The notes below the pieces were generated by a model. That model made no database searches, had not been told where the DNA came from, and saw nothing but the letters and a program-made list of their open reading frames with translations. A program made the position numbers and the translations under genes. From contig CM069612.1 of assembly GCA_035771175.1 (NCBI GenBank), positions 27,200,987 through 27,264,986 on the forward strand: DNA of 64,000 nt, given 5' to 3'. This stretch comes from Paratinospora sagittata. Its lineage: Eukaryota; Streptophyta; Magnoliopsida; Ranunculales; Menispermaceae. The first letter of the stretch is position 1. Each line of letters starts with the position of its first letter. This document shows, one piece after another, positions 37,044 through 49,816 of this stretch.

Positions 37044-38890
37044 TGTAACACCCTGTGCTTTTAATCAATGTATTTGGTTCATTTATATGTACACTGAAGA
37101 GTATAATATACATATAAGTACTTTTAAAGTCATGTGTACATGTGTTAAATGAACTTGAAAATGTCAAAAGTGAGTTCGGAATGTGATTGTAAATAGAACT
37201 CGATTTACAACACGTGTATGTCTCATGTGGATTGAGTGTATAGAAGAAGATGAGGAATAAAGTAAGAAAAAAATAAAATAAAAATACATATTATTCATTT
37301 GCGATACTGTTCGGTGAACAGTACCATAAATAGTACTCATATGGAAAGAAGACAAAAAATAAATAAATTAATAAAAAGAAGAAAAGAAGTCGCTGAGGAC
37401 GAAATGAAAAAAAAAAAAGAGAGAAAGAAGAACCGAGATAAAGGGAAGAACGGGCAGAGAGAAGAAGGAAAATAAGAAAATGGGGAAACGCGGGATTCGC
37501 GCGAAATCAGGACCTGCGGTAAGTGATTTTCACTCTATTTCTTCGTGAAATTACTATTTAAGCTAGATGTAACGATTCTAGTAGAGTAATTTTAGCTATG
37601 GGAGCCGTTTTACGGCGTTTTTAAAAATTGGAATTTTGACCAAACGTGAATAAAAATCCGCTAAGAAGGTTGGAAAACACTCCCTGGACTGTCGGGACCC
37701 CGAATATGTGGTTAGATTGAATTTATGCGTTTATTTGGAACTTTTATGGCTGTTGGAAGTTAGATTGTAGATTGGAGACCATTCCCACTGAACCTCCAGT
37801 TTAAGGCTATAGAATGGTAGAATGGACTGTTGCGAGTCCATCGATGCTAATTTCATGATTTTTGGGATTGTTTGACAAATTTAGTAAATATTTACATCTT
37901 TCGAATGAAAAGTGACGACGTGAACAGTGATGGAAATAGTACTATGATCATATCCAGTGAATAAAATGGAATTAGAATCCAATGAAACTCCGGTTTGAGA
38001 TCATAGAATTGTAGATAACTGAAGTTCGAACGTTTCGATGTTAGGAACATGATATTTGGATATGCTTTGATATTTTTAGTAGCTAAAGATATGATAAATT
38101 GTGATTCTCATGATAATCTATGGTTAATTTCAGTGTTTAAATTGAGAGCTTAAGTGTATGGATAAACGCTCTTGAGGAAGCAATTGTGATGGACGTTTAT
38201 TATTGCTCGATTTTAGAGGATATATTGGCTTAGAAACCCCGTGTAACCACTGTGAGTATAGTTTTCTTGATTTGGTTTTTGTATGACATTGTAAACATAT
38301 AAAATGTTTGATTGTATGCCTGTTATATTTATATATAATGCATTGAGTTTTATGGATCATGCAAACTGATTTTAGCAATTGGAGTTTGTAATGAAGTCAT
38401 TTCGTTAGGAATTAGACCCGAATGAGGTTTTGCGAGTCCTCATTGTCAGTAGGTCTGTCCTAACAATGGTTGCGATCCTTGAAATGACTGTGAATTGGGT
38501 AATGAGAGGCTTTGGCTACCTTGTACGACCATAAAAGGGTTAGACTCGCTCTCTTGCCTTGAAGGAGGGAGATGGTAAAATATTTATGAATGAGCAATAT
38601 TGTGTGCACGTATTATTTTGATGAATGGTGCATATGTGCTTTTGAAATGTTTTAAATCGATTTGATATGCCATGTTTCCTAAAATGCATGCGATTGTCAT
38701 GTCAAGAACTATATTCACTGAGCTATTGTTTGCTCACTCCATTTCCTCCAATATTTCAGGTATTGAGTCGAAGGGAAAAGGAAAAATCCGTGAGTGATAA
38801 GCACGTGAGCCTTCGTCTGGTATGTGTATGTATGCTTGGAGGAAATAGGTTATATGTTTGTTATTTTGATATGTATAATTATCACATACT
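37044..38890. mobile_element. possible Ty3/gypsy LTR or LTR-adjacent sequence
   Basis: A TGTAACACCC-like start, typical of plant gypsy LTR ends, lies at 37044. About 1.7 kb downstream is TGCTCACTCCATTTCC...TTTCAGG (38728-38759), resembling the region near the end of Tekay-type LTRs. It is followed at 38900 by a gypsy pol fragment on the minus strand. I cannot define the inner edge or orientation, and no second copy is visible. Short frames here are not supported as genes. Confidence 0.3.
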
Positions 38891-38899
38891 ATAGATATA

Positions 38900-39063
38900 C
38901 TATCACCTAGATGGTTTGTGTGGTAAGCCAATGGACCTATCCTATCACGGATCTCTATTGGTCCAACAAAATGCGGTGCGAGCTTTCCTTTTATCCCAAA
39001 TCTCATTTGGCCTTTCTGTGGTAAGACTCTTAACAAAACTGAGTCAACCACAATAAATTTCAA
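38900..39063 (-). pseudogene. Ty3/gypsy pol, integrase C-terminal fragment
   Basis: The minus-strand reading KFIVVDSVLLRV..KGQMRFGIKGKLAPHFVGPIEI..RIGPLAY matches the region at the end of plant gypsy integrases. It then runs into unrelated sequence. Only this short block is recognisable; the upstream pol domains are not readable in 39064-41311. Confidence 0.65.
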
Positions 39064-41319
39064 GGCCGATATTCCAACCTTGTGTATTTAATAATATCCT
39101 GTGGCACCAATAACATAACTCCACACTTTCAAATCAACAAGTTGGAGATCTATAAGGCTTATTATCAAACCTTTAAAGTGCCATCATTATGCTATGATAA
39201 TAGTTGTTTATACACATAAGTTTACACACATAACATATTCTTTCCAACTTCCACCAAAATTCAAGTATGCCAGACCCGAGCATGCTCGCAAGCATCAAAG
39301 TCACTCTCTCAGTTTGTCAGCCAGTCTGAGAATACAATATCACACTGAGAATGAGATGAGTATCAAATCGAGTCTGCATCATATATCAGATTTCAACAAA
39401 ATCTTCGGATCTTAATCCGACATGACAAATATCTGAGTACTCCCATCAAATCTCTCTATTTCACACATATACAATATGCTCAGTCTATCAATAGAATTCT
39501 GGTGTTCATTGAAAGAAGACATAGACTTATCAGTCCACTAATGGTTATCCAAATGGTATCATTTCTACCTATAACCCATAAGATATCATTTGAATCCCAT
39601 ATTTAATTAATACAATCTATATTACCAATTCCATAATCTTTCATATTGATATCATACTCGTCTCATCATAAATCTTACTCTCTGAATATGAGTATCAAGC
39701 AGTTGAACATGCATCCGAGCACAAATATCAACACATGGAGTAATAGAGAGTACACTCATAACTGTAACTCTCATTCACAAACAATCTCCATTTATGGCCT
39801 CACTGATAGTTACTACTCCAGTTTCAGCCTGTTTCCTGCTCAATGCCTTAGCAACATATTGGTCTTTCCCAAGATAATAATTCAATGTAAAATAACTACC
39901 AACAAATTTCTATTCACTCAGGATAGTTATTCTCGTGCACTACCAAATATCTGGAGACACAAGTAATTAACCTATCCTTTTGTATCAATGCACAACCTAG
40001 ATCTGGACGTGATATGCATCAATCACAATTACTTCCAGGTTCTGGAAATAGTAATAACATGTAATACTGTGAAAGTTTTCCCATGCACAACGGTCCACAC
40101 ATTATATAACATTCATCTGGTTTAGTTTCGTGAGTGAAACAGATAACTTCAAGGATCTTTCCACTCACTTTCTATAACGTATAACTAATACCAGAGAACT
40201 TCTGATTTCCATCATTTTAATCAATTGTAACAATTCTATGATCACTTTGACCTGCCCAGCATCCTTAAAGATACTATTTAAACTAGACACGTGATCCAAA
40301 ACATTTTGGCTCATTTATCATCAAAACTGAGCTTGACACTTATTCGGTGCTTTCTCAGCGACTACAAAATAATCCTGAGGTGTTATTCATGCTCTTCTCA
40401 GTTTTTTGGACAATTGCATATATCATCATCGAAGACTATGTACTAATCAAGATTTTGGTTCATAAACTCACTGCATCAATCCTATAAACGTGATTGACAC
40501 ATTAATCAAGGTTACCAACATTTCTTAATATCCATATCTTGTCTTAACATAGTTTGCATTACATCCTTTTCTCGAATTCTTAACTGATGGTGCCTAGATC
40601 TCAAAAGGATCTTAAAGCAAATTTGGCTCCATTTAGTCAATCGAATTCGACCATCTATCCATGGTAAAAGATATTCATTATTTATTGTTCTCATGCTCAG
40701 TTAATTGTCATTCATACTTAAACATATTTTACTATACCTTCTTTCCATCGCTCATTAACACATTAACCTACACCTTAAATTCTCACAATTCCTCGGGTGC
40801 TTGGCATCAGTTAATGCTATCAATCTCCTGTCCAGGTAGCGATTTTAATAATTCATCAGAGAATACTCCAATATATCAGCTCACCACAGGAATTTTAATT
40901 AACTACATGCCTTATTACATTACTCTATATGGCTTTGTACTAGCCATATTCTCCATTTCCTCGCCAATAACTATCTTATCTTGGATACAAGATTTTGAGG
41001 GTATAAATTCCTCGAGATTCAAAATGATGATTTTTCACTTATTCAGAATATTACTTCTTTTCGGAGAGACGCTCCACCTGGCATGAGAGGTGACCAGCCA
41101 ATCATATCCAACAAAGCATCCAATTTCAAAAAGTTCATATTCTAAAGTTCATACTTACTTGATGATCCTCATATTTAGTCCACATAATATTTGCTGACCA
41201 TATCAAGGTAGATTCTTTCTCCTGTAGGCATACTCACAATCAATGATGCATTATTATAACAGAAGATAATACAATTTGTCTACCATATCACCAGATATAA
41301 AGGACCAGGTAGATCCAAC
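39064..41319 (-). mobile_element. decayed gypsy-like interior, left part
   Basis: This stretch lies between the integrase fragment and the hAT insertion. Together with 48362-49816 it forms one segment that was continuous before the hAT element landed. I cannot read retroviral-type domains in it, so it is either very old or an internal spacer. The target duplication copy GATCCAAC is at 41312-41319. Confidence 0.35.
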
Positions 41320-42076
41320 CAAGGAACGAAAATTCGATTTCGCCATAAACTTCGACCATCAAAAATCAGAATTAATTCGGAGAAGTTTAATTCGACGTGG
41401 AGAATTTTTGTAAAAATTCGCCAACTTAGAGAAGTTTAACGAATTTGTATATAAATGCTAAAATATGCATAATTACTATTAGAAATGATGGAAACAAGAC
41501 ATAAAAGTATAAATATAATCATTTGAAACATGTGTTTTTACTTTAACAATGTTTATGCGCGTCGCGCATACTATGAATTTTATATTGTTTACTTGTATCT
41601 AACAATTTCTTTCTTTTTCCAGGTCAAAAGATTTATGAAGAATTTAAATTGAATTCAATATGCTTCAATTTCAAAGTGTTGAGACTTGATTGACCATTTT
41701 TAAAAGGATGAAGCAGCATTTTTAAAATTTAACTAGTATAGTTAGTATAGTTAGTAGCTTTCATAGACTTATTTAAGTTGTAATCTAAATGTTTGTCTAT
41801 TGTTTAAAATTAAGATTTATTTATTTTTCGTGAATAACTTTTTTTTTTTAATATGAAAGATTTCATGCATATTTTGATTAATTGTCCATTAATTCTATAC
41901 ATTTAAAATTTAAATGTAGTTTTTTTTGTATTGTTATTATACTATTATATGTTATTGAAGAAATTGAATGCAAATTAATTGACTAAAATGAGTTGAAACA
42001 TAATGCATTTTCATTGTCAAGGCAAAATATCATTAAAATGTTACAAAAGACTTGTCAAGTCTTTTAAAATACAGAA

Positions 42077-45000
42077 CTATAACCACATTGACCGACGTCC
42101 TTCTTCCTGTCGACTTTTAGTTGAACCCCCTTTGAAATATTGATGTTCAATATAATTACAGTATTGAGGCCATGACATCATGCTGTAATAATAATTTTTG
42201 TAATCCTCAACAAACTTCTCGTACATTTGTGTCTCAACTCTAGTTAATACTCCCAAGCGCGGATAAGCAAGTTCAAATTGAAAATTTCTTCCGTGGGAAT
42301 ATGTATACAGCTGTGGGTTAAGTGACTGAATAGATAAAGAGTCTGATGAACCATCATTTTGATACTCATTCCATCCAGTAGGCTTTATGCCACCATAGGC
42401 GTGATCGCGAGAATAATCACTTTGATACTCATGGGGCAAGACCAATCCAATTGGTCTTACACCACGTGAGATGGATGTCCTTTAAGAAGAAATGTTACCT
42501 TGATATTCATCTGACATTATCCACCCTGTTGGCTTTACACTAATATTTTCTTGTTGGCTCCAACTGTAGCTCCCTTGAGATGACATGGCTTCATTATCAT
42601 ATTGTTGTTGTTGATATCTTGGGTAGCCATATAATGATGATGATGATGATGATATGGCTTCAATGTCATCTTCAACACTCATGTTTCCCATAGCCAATTC
42701 AACATCATGAATATTAGTATGTTTTGATCTAGACGTATGACCATGTTTTTTACGTGCATATTTTTGTCTATGCATTGATGATGGCCGAGATCCATGGTCA
42801 GCATCCTGAGTAGAATGATCATATTGACTCTCTCCAGTAAATGGACTCATTTGCACCTGGCTTTGTGTATGTCTTTCACTTTGTTGTTGCCCCTGGCCCT
42901 GACTCCATTGTTGTGATCCTCCACCACCCACATTACCGTCGTCGCCATCGTCATCGTCATCATCATCGTCATCGTTATCGACATCGTCATCTGGTGCTTG
43001 TGTTGAGTCATCATCATGGCCACCATTGTTATTGTCATCACCATCATTATTATCATCATCATTGTCATCATCTCTATCAGCATCACTATCACTAATTGAC
43101 GATATTGAATACCCTGTTGCTGGGACATTAACTTCTGCGGTCATAAATTCATCAACATCAACCCCCATCTCTTTTGCAATGTATGAACTTGGTCTACCAC
43201 CTGGTTCATCCATCAAAGGTTGATTTGTATCTTTAACCCACTCATACAAGGGATTCTCATCCCCTTCTTCCAAAAAGATTTCTGTCAAATCAATAGGATC
43301 TTGAGAGATACCAAGTTCTGTATTTTCCCTTATATTTTTTGCACGAAGTCTCATGTTATAATGAACAAATACCAACTTTTGCAACCTTTCGTGCCCCAAC
43401 CTATTTCTTTGTTTGGTGTGAATCAACCCAAAAGTACTCCAATTTCTTTCACACCCTGAAGAAGATGCAGTTTGTGACAATATTTTTACAGCAAGTACCC
43501 TTAAATTAGGAGCGGAGCTCCCATATAAAGTCCACCATTCAGCTGTAGAAAAAATAAGAATACTAATATTAAAATAAAAAAAATTATGGTATTTAGACAT
43601 ATAATATGATTTATCACCTGGATGCGTATTTTTCATTCCGTTTTGAGCTGCCAGAGACCCAAATGATCCTAAAGCATCTCGAAAGTATTTTAACTACAAA
43701 AAATAAATATGCACAATATAAACCTCATTAAAAATATTGATGACGTACTATATAGTTATAAAATTTTAATTTTAATCATATCTTACCTCACTCAATGCTT
43801 GCGCTTGTTTATCACCTTCGGGCGCTGATTTTGCAATAACTTGATTTAATGCATCTATCAAATCTGAACTCATTCCAAGTTGATGCTTATATTGGTACAA
43901 CGGGTTAAAAAAAATGCTGAAAGAATTAACAAATATAGTTAATTGCATTACTATAACACAAAAAATTTAATATGTTTTAAACTTTTTTTTCAAAAAATAC
44001 CTGCTTGGTGGAGTGGGTGACAAAGTTGACTTGTCCATCTTCTATCAACAATTTTTAAAATCCATTTATACGAACGAGGAGTTGCAGCTTTAATTGTTTC
44101 TTTCATTAACCTTATGGCTTCATATAATCATCCCATTGTCGGTTTTTTATCTCCATCTACCATCCGCAACACTTTTGCAATAGGATCTAAAAAGTTCGCT
44201 ACATTCCTTGCATCATCCCAAAAACTCGTTCTGCCCACTATTTCTTCAACCTCTCTTGCTTGTGGAGTTCTTTTATGGACATAGTTTGTCCACTCTCTTG
44301 ATGCAAACATTTCTTTTAAACCTTATTTTTTTTCAAGAATGCTTCTTAAGGCAATGTAGTTGGTGGCAAATCGAGTGATCCCTGGACGAATTATGTCACC
44401 GCCGCATTTTTCTCTCATCAACGCCAACACCCAATGATGATTATATATATAATTTGTGATTTTTCTGGCTTGATCAACAACTGTTTTAACTGATTGATGA
44501 TTTCCAATATCTTTTAACATCAGATCGATGCAATGTGCAGCACAAGGTGTCCAAAAGAGATTGTACCTCTCCATCATTTTCTTTCCCGCCTTCACGAATG
44601 CAGATCCATTATCTGTGACTATTTGGACAACGTATTCCTTTCCTATGGTCTTGACAACATTATTCATCAATTGATAGATGAATTTTGCATCTTTTTTCTC
44701 TGCTGAGACATCAACAGATTTATGAAAAATTGATTTTCCATCGCAGTATACCATAAAATTTATTATTGACAATCTAGTTGGCCCAGTCCAACCATCGCAC
44801 ATTACTGTCACACCATATTGTGACCAACTCGTCTTCAAAGTTTTAATATAGTCTTGTAATTCATTATACTCCTCGTCAAGTAATCTATGCGTCAGCTCGT
44901 AAGTTGAAGGCCTCTTGAAACCTGGTCCACACCTTGCAATTTCATTGATGACTGGTTGGTAATATGGATTGTTAGTGGCAACATTTGCTGGGACACTGCT

Positions 45001-45732
45001 ATAGAAAAAAAATTTGGATATAACTTTGTTTAAACTTTTTCTCACACTTCCACCCCCGAAAGCTTCTTTAAGCTTCTTTTGTCTAGAACTGGGTCTAGTA
45101 AACAAAGTCGGGTCTGGCGGAGGACACGGATGCCTAACACTTGTTGTGCGCAAAAGGCCACCCCCCCACTTTTGTTGCCCTTGTGGGTCTTGTCTGATAT
45201 TATCACGTCGATATGAACTACCTCCTACCTCTTGAAATGATGAACCAAAGTCTTGTCTCATCATATTATTTCTCCATTGTTGTTCAGCATCCCATCGATC
45301 AGCCATAGAGTTTTTTACCGCCAATCTATGCTGCACCTTTTCGTAGTCTGTTGTACAATCAGGAGGATAGTCAATGTCTGAATCATCATCATCATCATCA
45401 TCGTAGCTACGCGGTGGTTGTAGCAGGGCTTGGGTAAATGCTTCTTTTTTCTTTTCTTTTTCAATTTTTTCTAGTACCTTTCCATGTAGCAATAGTTGCA
45501 TTTCTTCTCTAATAGCTCTTGGACATTTCGTACATCTTGAAACATTTTTGAAGCCACCTGCTAAGTGTTGTTTCAATCTAGTAACTCCACCAGATGAGTT
45601 CATGTGATCACAATATCTACATCTTGACTTTTGCCTATTTCCATTAACAGGTTCTCCATGTGTCCATCCAATATCGAATTCATTTCGAGATTTATGATTC
45701 ATATTATAAATAAATATGCACAAATTCTTCAA
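42077..45732 (-). pseudogene. hAT transposase (zf-BED, DUF659, hATC), three in-frame stops
   Basis: Transcribed leftward. First exon (45732 down to about 44000) has a BED-type zinc finger (CRYCDHMNSSGGVTRLKQHLAG), a linker, and DUF659 with CDGWTG, VTDNGSAF and PCAAHCIDLMLKDI. Further blocks follow introns: FNPLYQYKHQLG (about 43918-43790), LKYFRDALGSFGS (about 43690-43622), and the hATC dimerisation domain (WWTLYGSSAPNLRVLA...SSSGCERNWSTF, about 43545-43430), then an Asp-rich region and a Gln/Ser-rich tail. Stops at 44323-44325, 44128-44130 and 42482-42484 are in frame, and the reading continues sensibly after each one, so these are nonsense changes rather than shifts. The long Asp run is encoded by GAC/GAT repeats. 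Confidence 0.88.
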
Positions 45733-45769
45733 CCTGTATGTAATCTAATATTAGCAAAATAATGTTAAT

Positions 45770-47140
45770 ATAAAACATGTTAATGTCAATCATATCATTT
45801 ATATTAATATTATAAAATTATTTGCTTTATTTTAGTAGTCTAACTATTTTATCAAAATAATATTAATCTAAAACATGGTAATACTAATCAATATCATTTC
45901 AATTAACATTAAAAAAATATTTATTTTAATTTACTTGTCAAATTATCTAATAGGGTAGCATTAATTTAAAAAATGTTAATTTTTATTTATATTATATGTA
46001 TCAACACTATTAAAATATTTCCTTTACTTTAGCAGTCTATTTATTTTAGTAAGACACATAACATTAATTTAGAATATATATATATATATATATATATATT
46101 AAGGTAATATTAATTTAGTGTAAGTATTTACTAAGGTAATATTAAGTTTTAAAATGTTTAATTAACATTATTCGTATCTACATTACTAAAATATTTTCTT
46201 TAGTAGTCTATTTATTTTCGTAAGATGTATAACATTAATTTAGAAATGTTGATATAGATCAAAATTATTAAAATTTTTTATTAATGTAAATATTTTACTA
46301 AAGTAACATTAATATTAAATATGTTAATATAATTTCATTATTTATATTAACATTATTAAAATATATTTAAATATGTTAATGTAGATCAATATTATCAAAA
46401 TAGTTTTATTAATATAATTATTTTACTAAGGTAACATTAATTTTAACTATGTTAATATAAATTAATATTATTTGTATTAACATTAATAAAATATTTTACA
46501 TTACTAGTCTATTTATTTCAATAAAATGTATAACATTAATTTAAAACATGTTATTATTGATCAACATTATCAAAATATTTTTATTATTGTAAGAATTTAC
46601 AATGGTAACATTAATTTTAAATATGTTTAATTAATATTAATAAAATACTTCCTTTACATTAATAGTCTATGTTTTTTTTGGTTAGATGTATAACATTAAT
46701 TTAGAACAGGTTGATATAGATCAACACTATTAGAAACAACATTATAAAAATAATTTTTAAATTTTTTAATGTAAGTATTTTATTAAGGTAACATTAATAT
46801 TAAGGATGTTAATATGACATTATTTGTATTAATCTTATTAAACTATTTCATTTACTTTACTGGTATATTTATTTTTATAAGATGTATAATAAGATGTATA
46901 ATATTAATTTAGAACAAGTTAATATAGGTCAACATTATAAAAATTAACTTTATCAAAATATTTTATGAGTGTAAGTATTTTTATTAAGGTAATATTAATT
47001 TTAATTTATGTTAATATAAATTAACATTATTCGCATTATACGTACTATTTTTTTTATTTTACTAATCTATTTATTTTAGTAAGATGTACAATATTAATAT
47101 AAAACATGTTAATAGAGATTAACATTATTAAAATTAATAT
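45770..47140. repeat. degenerate AT-rich tandem array inside the hAT element
   Basis: A motif like AGTCTATTTATTTTAGTAAGATGTATAACATTAATTTAGAA recurs near 45835, 46027, 46203, 46503, 46660, 46858 and 47057, at intervals of roughly 160-300 bases. Between the copies are related GTTAATATAGATCAACATTA and AAGGTAACATTAAT blocks. It lies upstream of the transposase coding part. It is a diverged satellite-like array without an ORF. Confidence 0.7.
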
Positions 47141-47799
47141 AACGTATTTTATTGATACATTTAATATACACTAAGTGTTATATCATAAATCATAATTCAA
47201 ATCAATATATTAATAATTATATAGTTTATAAGTGTATTTTAATGTTTGTTTTAGTATCTCCCGAAATATTTATGAATAATTTTAATATTTATACAAAAAA
47301 TTTCCAATTAATTCTTTCGAATTAATTCTTAATTTCAAGTGAGTGAAGTTAAGGGTGATGCCAAATTTTTAATCCGCATTCATATACATAACATTCCTCG
47401 TAAAAACATTAGAAAGATGGAGCATCCAATATGCTAAATTCATTAAATTATACCAAATTTTTAGGTCAATTATCACATCCTCTTGTTAATTCTTGAGTTT
47501 TTTATGCATCTAAGAATATCGCTAGCAGATTCCTTGCTTCAAGGGGGTTTCACATCAAAATTTTCTTCATTCCTGTGTGTGTGCGAGATGTTTTCCAGGC
47601 AATTACAATTGAGATTTTTTATTCCTATTATATTGTTAAGGCCTTTCATCAGCATCTTCACCCATAATATGCACTAATTTTACTGTTCAGTTAGGCTTAT
47701 TGCGAACAAATATCAGGTTTGCAGTTTGGCATCGTTGCGCAAAGAGATGAATTAAATGAACATTAATAAACAAGAAATCAACAAACCTAAAAAAACGTC

Positions 47800-48015
47800 G
47801 CTGGTTCTCCTCTCTCCCTCTGCCGCCGCTGGTTCTCCTCCCTCCCTCCGCCGCTGCCGCTGCTTCTCCTCCCTCCGCCGCCGCTGATTCTCCTCTCTCC
47901 GTCCGCCGCTGCCGCTGGTTCTCCTCTTTCCCTCCGCCGCTGCCGCTGGTTCTCCACTTTCCCTCCGCCGCTGGTTCTCCTCTCTCCGTCGTTGGTTCTC
48001 CTCCGCCAGCGCAAG
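47800..48015. repeat. GC-rich minisatellite (CCGCCGCTGCCGCTGGTTCTCCTC type)
   Basis: About seven degenerate copies of a 25-35-bp unit built from GCCGCTGGTTCTCCTC and CTCCCTCCGCCGC lie in the hAT element, upstream of the transposase. It is sharply GC-rich against its AT-rich surroundings. Open frames across it (Glu/Gly-rich on the minus strand) are a by-product of the repeat and are not called as genes. Confidence 0.75.
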
Positions 48016-48089
48016 AAGGTATTACTTTCACTCCTTCTTCCAAAATCTCTTATTCTTCTTCTTCTTTTATAATGGCGAAGAAAATCGAC

Positions 48090-48215
48090 ACGTGAATCTC
48101 ACGCGAACTGTGCATCCCGTGAAGAAAATCGACGCACGAATCTCACGCGAATTGTGCATCCCGTGAAGAAACCTCACGCGAACTGTGCATCCCGTGAAGA
48201 AAATCGACACATTTC
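48090..48215. repeat. subterminal direct repeats of the hAT element
   Basis: The block CTCACGCGAA(C/T)TGTGCATCCCGTGAAGAAA appears three times, partly joined by AATCGAC(G/A)CACGAATCTCACGCG. It lies about 140-260 bases inside the right TIR. In hAT elements, repeated subterminal motifs are usual transposase-binding sites. Confidence 0.7.
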
Positions 48216-48361
48216 GCCGATTTCGCCGATTTTTGTCGATTTTATGTCGATTTTTTGTACTTTTTTTTTTACATGTGCCAGATTAATCGGCTCCTTCAGA
48301 TTTCGAAATTTTTCGGCAAATTTCGACGAAATTCGCCGAATTTTCGTTCCTTGGATCCAAC

Positions 48362-49816
48362 AATACATCAGAATATACACAATAACAAAATATTGATCAT
48401 ACCTGTTATCAACGTCTTACTAATCTTTAGATATGGTCTTGTATTTACTGTAATTTATTCTCTAAAATCTGGTGGAGTCACATTGATAAAAATATTGGGG
48501 CATTCTATATCGACTAACTTGAGATTAACACATCCCGTGTCTTTTTTTTTATAATAGATAATTATTGGTCGAGATACAATGTACGCAGTCTGTGACTCCT
48601 GCGTACCACTTCTGGTTTTCATTATTCGTTAACATCACTTTTCTTTTTCCCATTTTTATGGGGTCAGGTACTAACAAATTTAGAGTCATTAAGACTGCCA
48701 AAATCTCAACCTTACTCAATGTTTCGCTTATCTTGAATTTCATATTCTTGCCCCAACATTTCCTTACATTACTTATTTCTCCTTTTACCTATAACTGGTG
48801 TTGATAACTCAGCTTCTAACGGCAGTGCAAGCTATATCACTAGTATTGTTTGGGTTAACAATTTCACTGCAGCTTTGGCTGACCCGAAAGTTATAGGTTG
48901 CTTCATAACTTGCGTATATATTTATAACCCAATAATTAGCAAACATGTCGTATAGGATCCCAAAATATATTCTAGATCCTTATCAGTCTCAGAGTATCCA
49001 TAGTGATCATTCCAAAAATAAACTATACCAGTCTATTGAATTCATGTTTGTATTTATGGTTAGGCATGTCACTACATCGTAACAAGATAAACTTTTTCAT
49101 GCCTTAATCAATTTCAGCATGATGATAGAAGCCCTTATACAATAGCTTCTTTAATTAATTTCATGCCTTAATCGTCTCAAGAGTCCTTAACCCAAGTTTC
49201 TATCATCTTTTATCATCAGTTAGCTTAAACTTAGCTAACTTGCTTTATCAGTTTCAGAGACTTAATCATTCTCTAAGATGGTCTCCAAGCAGAGTAGCAA
49301 ATTCTTTACTACGTCTACTATCAGACTACCAGGTAAGATAGGAGAATCTCTTCTCCTGAAAGTTTCCATAACTTTCACATATCTTTTCATTTCATCTGGC
49401 TTATCATTGAGACCTTATATTTATTTTATTTTGACTTCAGTCTCAATGATATATGTTTATACAGAAGTACCCACACCATTGGCACTCAAATAGGGAGTTA
49501 TCAATGGTTCAAGCCTCTGTCTTTGCCACAAGCTCATAAGCTGTGCATTTCATTGTTGTTGGGTAGTTACTAGCCATAACATCCAGTTCTTTTTCTTTCA
49601 GCCTTCTGATACTTTCTTGATCAGCAATTTCCATTGTTAATCTTGACTATTCTTTTTCAAATCTGAAATTCACCGACACAGGTGATTCTCAGTCAAGATA
49701 ACATATTGGATTAGGTTCAACATAATAGGACTACCTATATGTATACTCATACAAACAATCATAATATCATAAAGCTTTTATTTAAGGATTTTAAACCTAA
49801 GCTCTGATACCAATAT
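48362..49816 (-). mobile_element. decayed gypsy-like interior, right part
   Basis: This is the continuation of 39064-41319 across the hAT insertion. At its right end, on the minus strand, ATTGGTATCAGAGC (49803-49816) is a primer-binding site for initiator-Met tRNA, directly inside the LTR-like ends at 49817. No conserved protein domain is readable between. Confidence 0.4.

Larger units (their letters stand above)
41320..48353 (-). mobile_element. hAT DNA transposon (7.0 kb), TIR 17 bp, TSD GATCCAAC
   Basis: Left end CAAGGAACGAAAATTCG at 41320 is matched exactly, in inverse, at the right end 48337-48353. The 8-bp duplication GATCCAAC flanks it at 41312-41319 and 48354-48361. It carries a hAT transposase gene on the minus strand (pseudogene 42077-45732), an AT-rich repeat array (about 45770-47140), a GC-rich array (about 47800-48015) and subterminal repeats (48090-48215). 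The transposase has three in-frame stops, so this copy should not be autonomous, although its ends may still be mobilised by a related active element. Confidence 0.9.

Noticed and set aside
42841..43128. His-rich and Met-rich frames near 42841-43128
   Set aside because: Other-frame readings of the repeat that encodes the Asp run in the hAT transposase.
47687..48043. 118-codon Glu/Gly-rich minus-strand protein
   Set aside because: The frame is created by the GC-rich minisatellite; repeat translation in several frames looks equally open.
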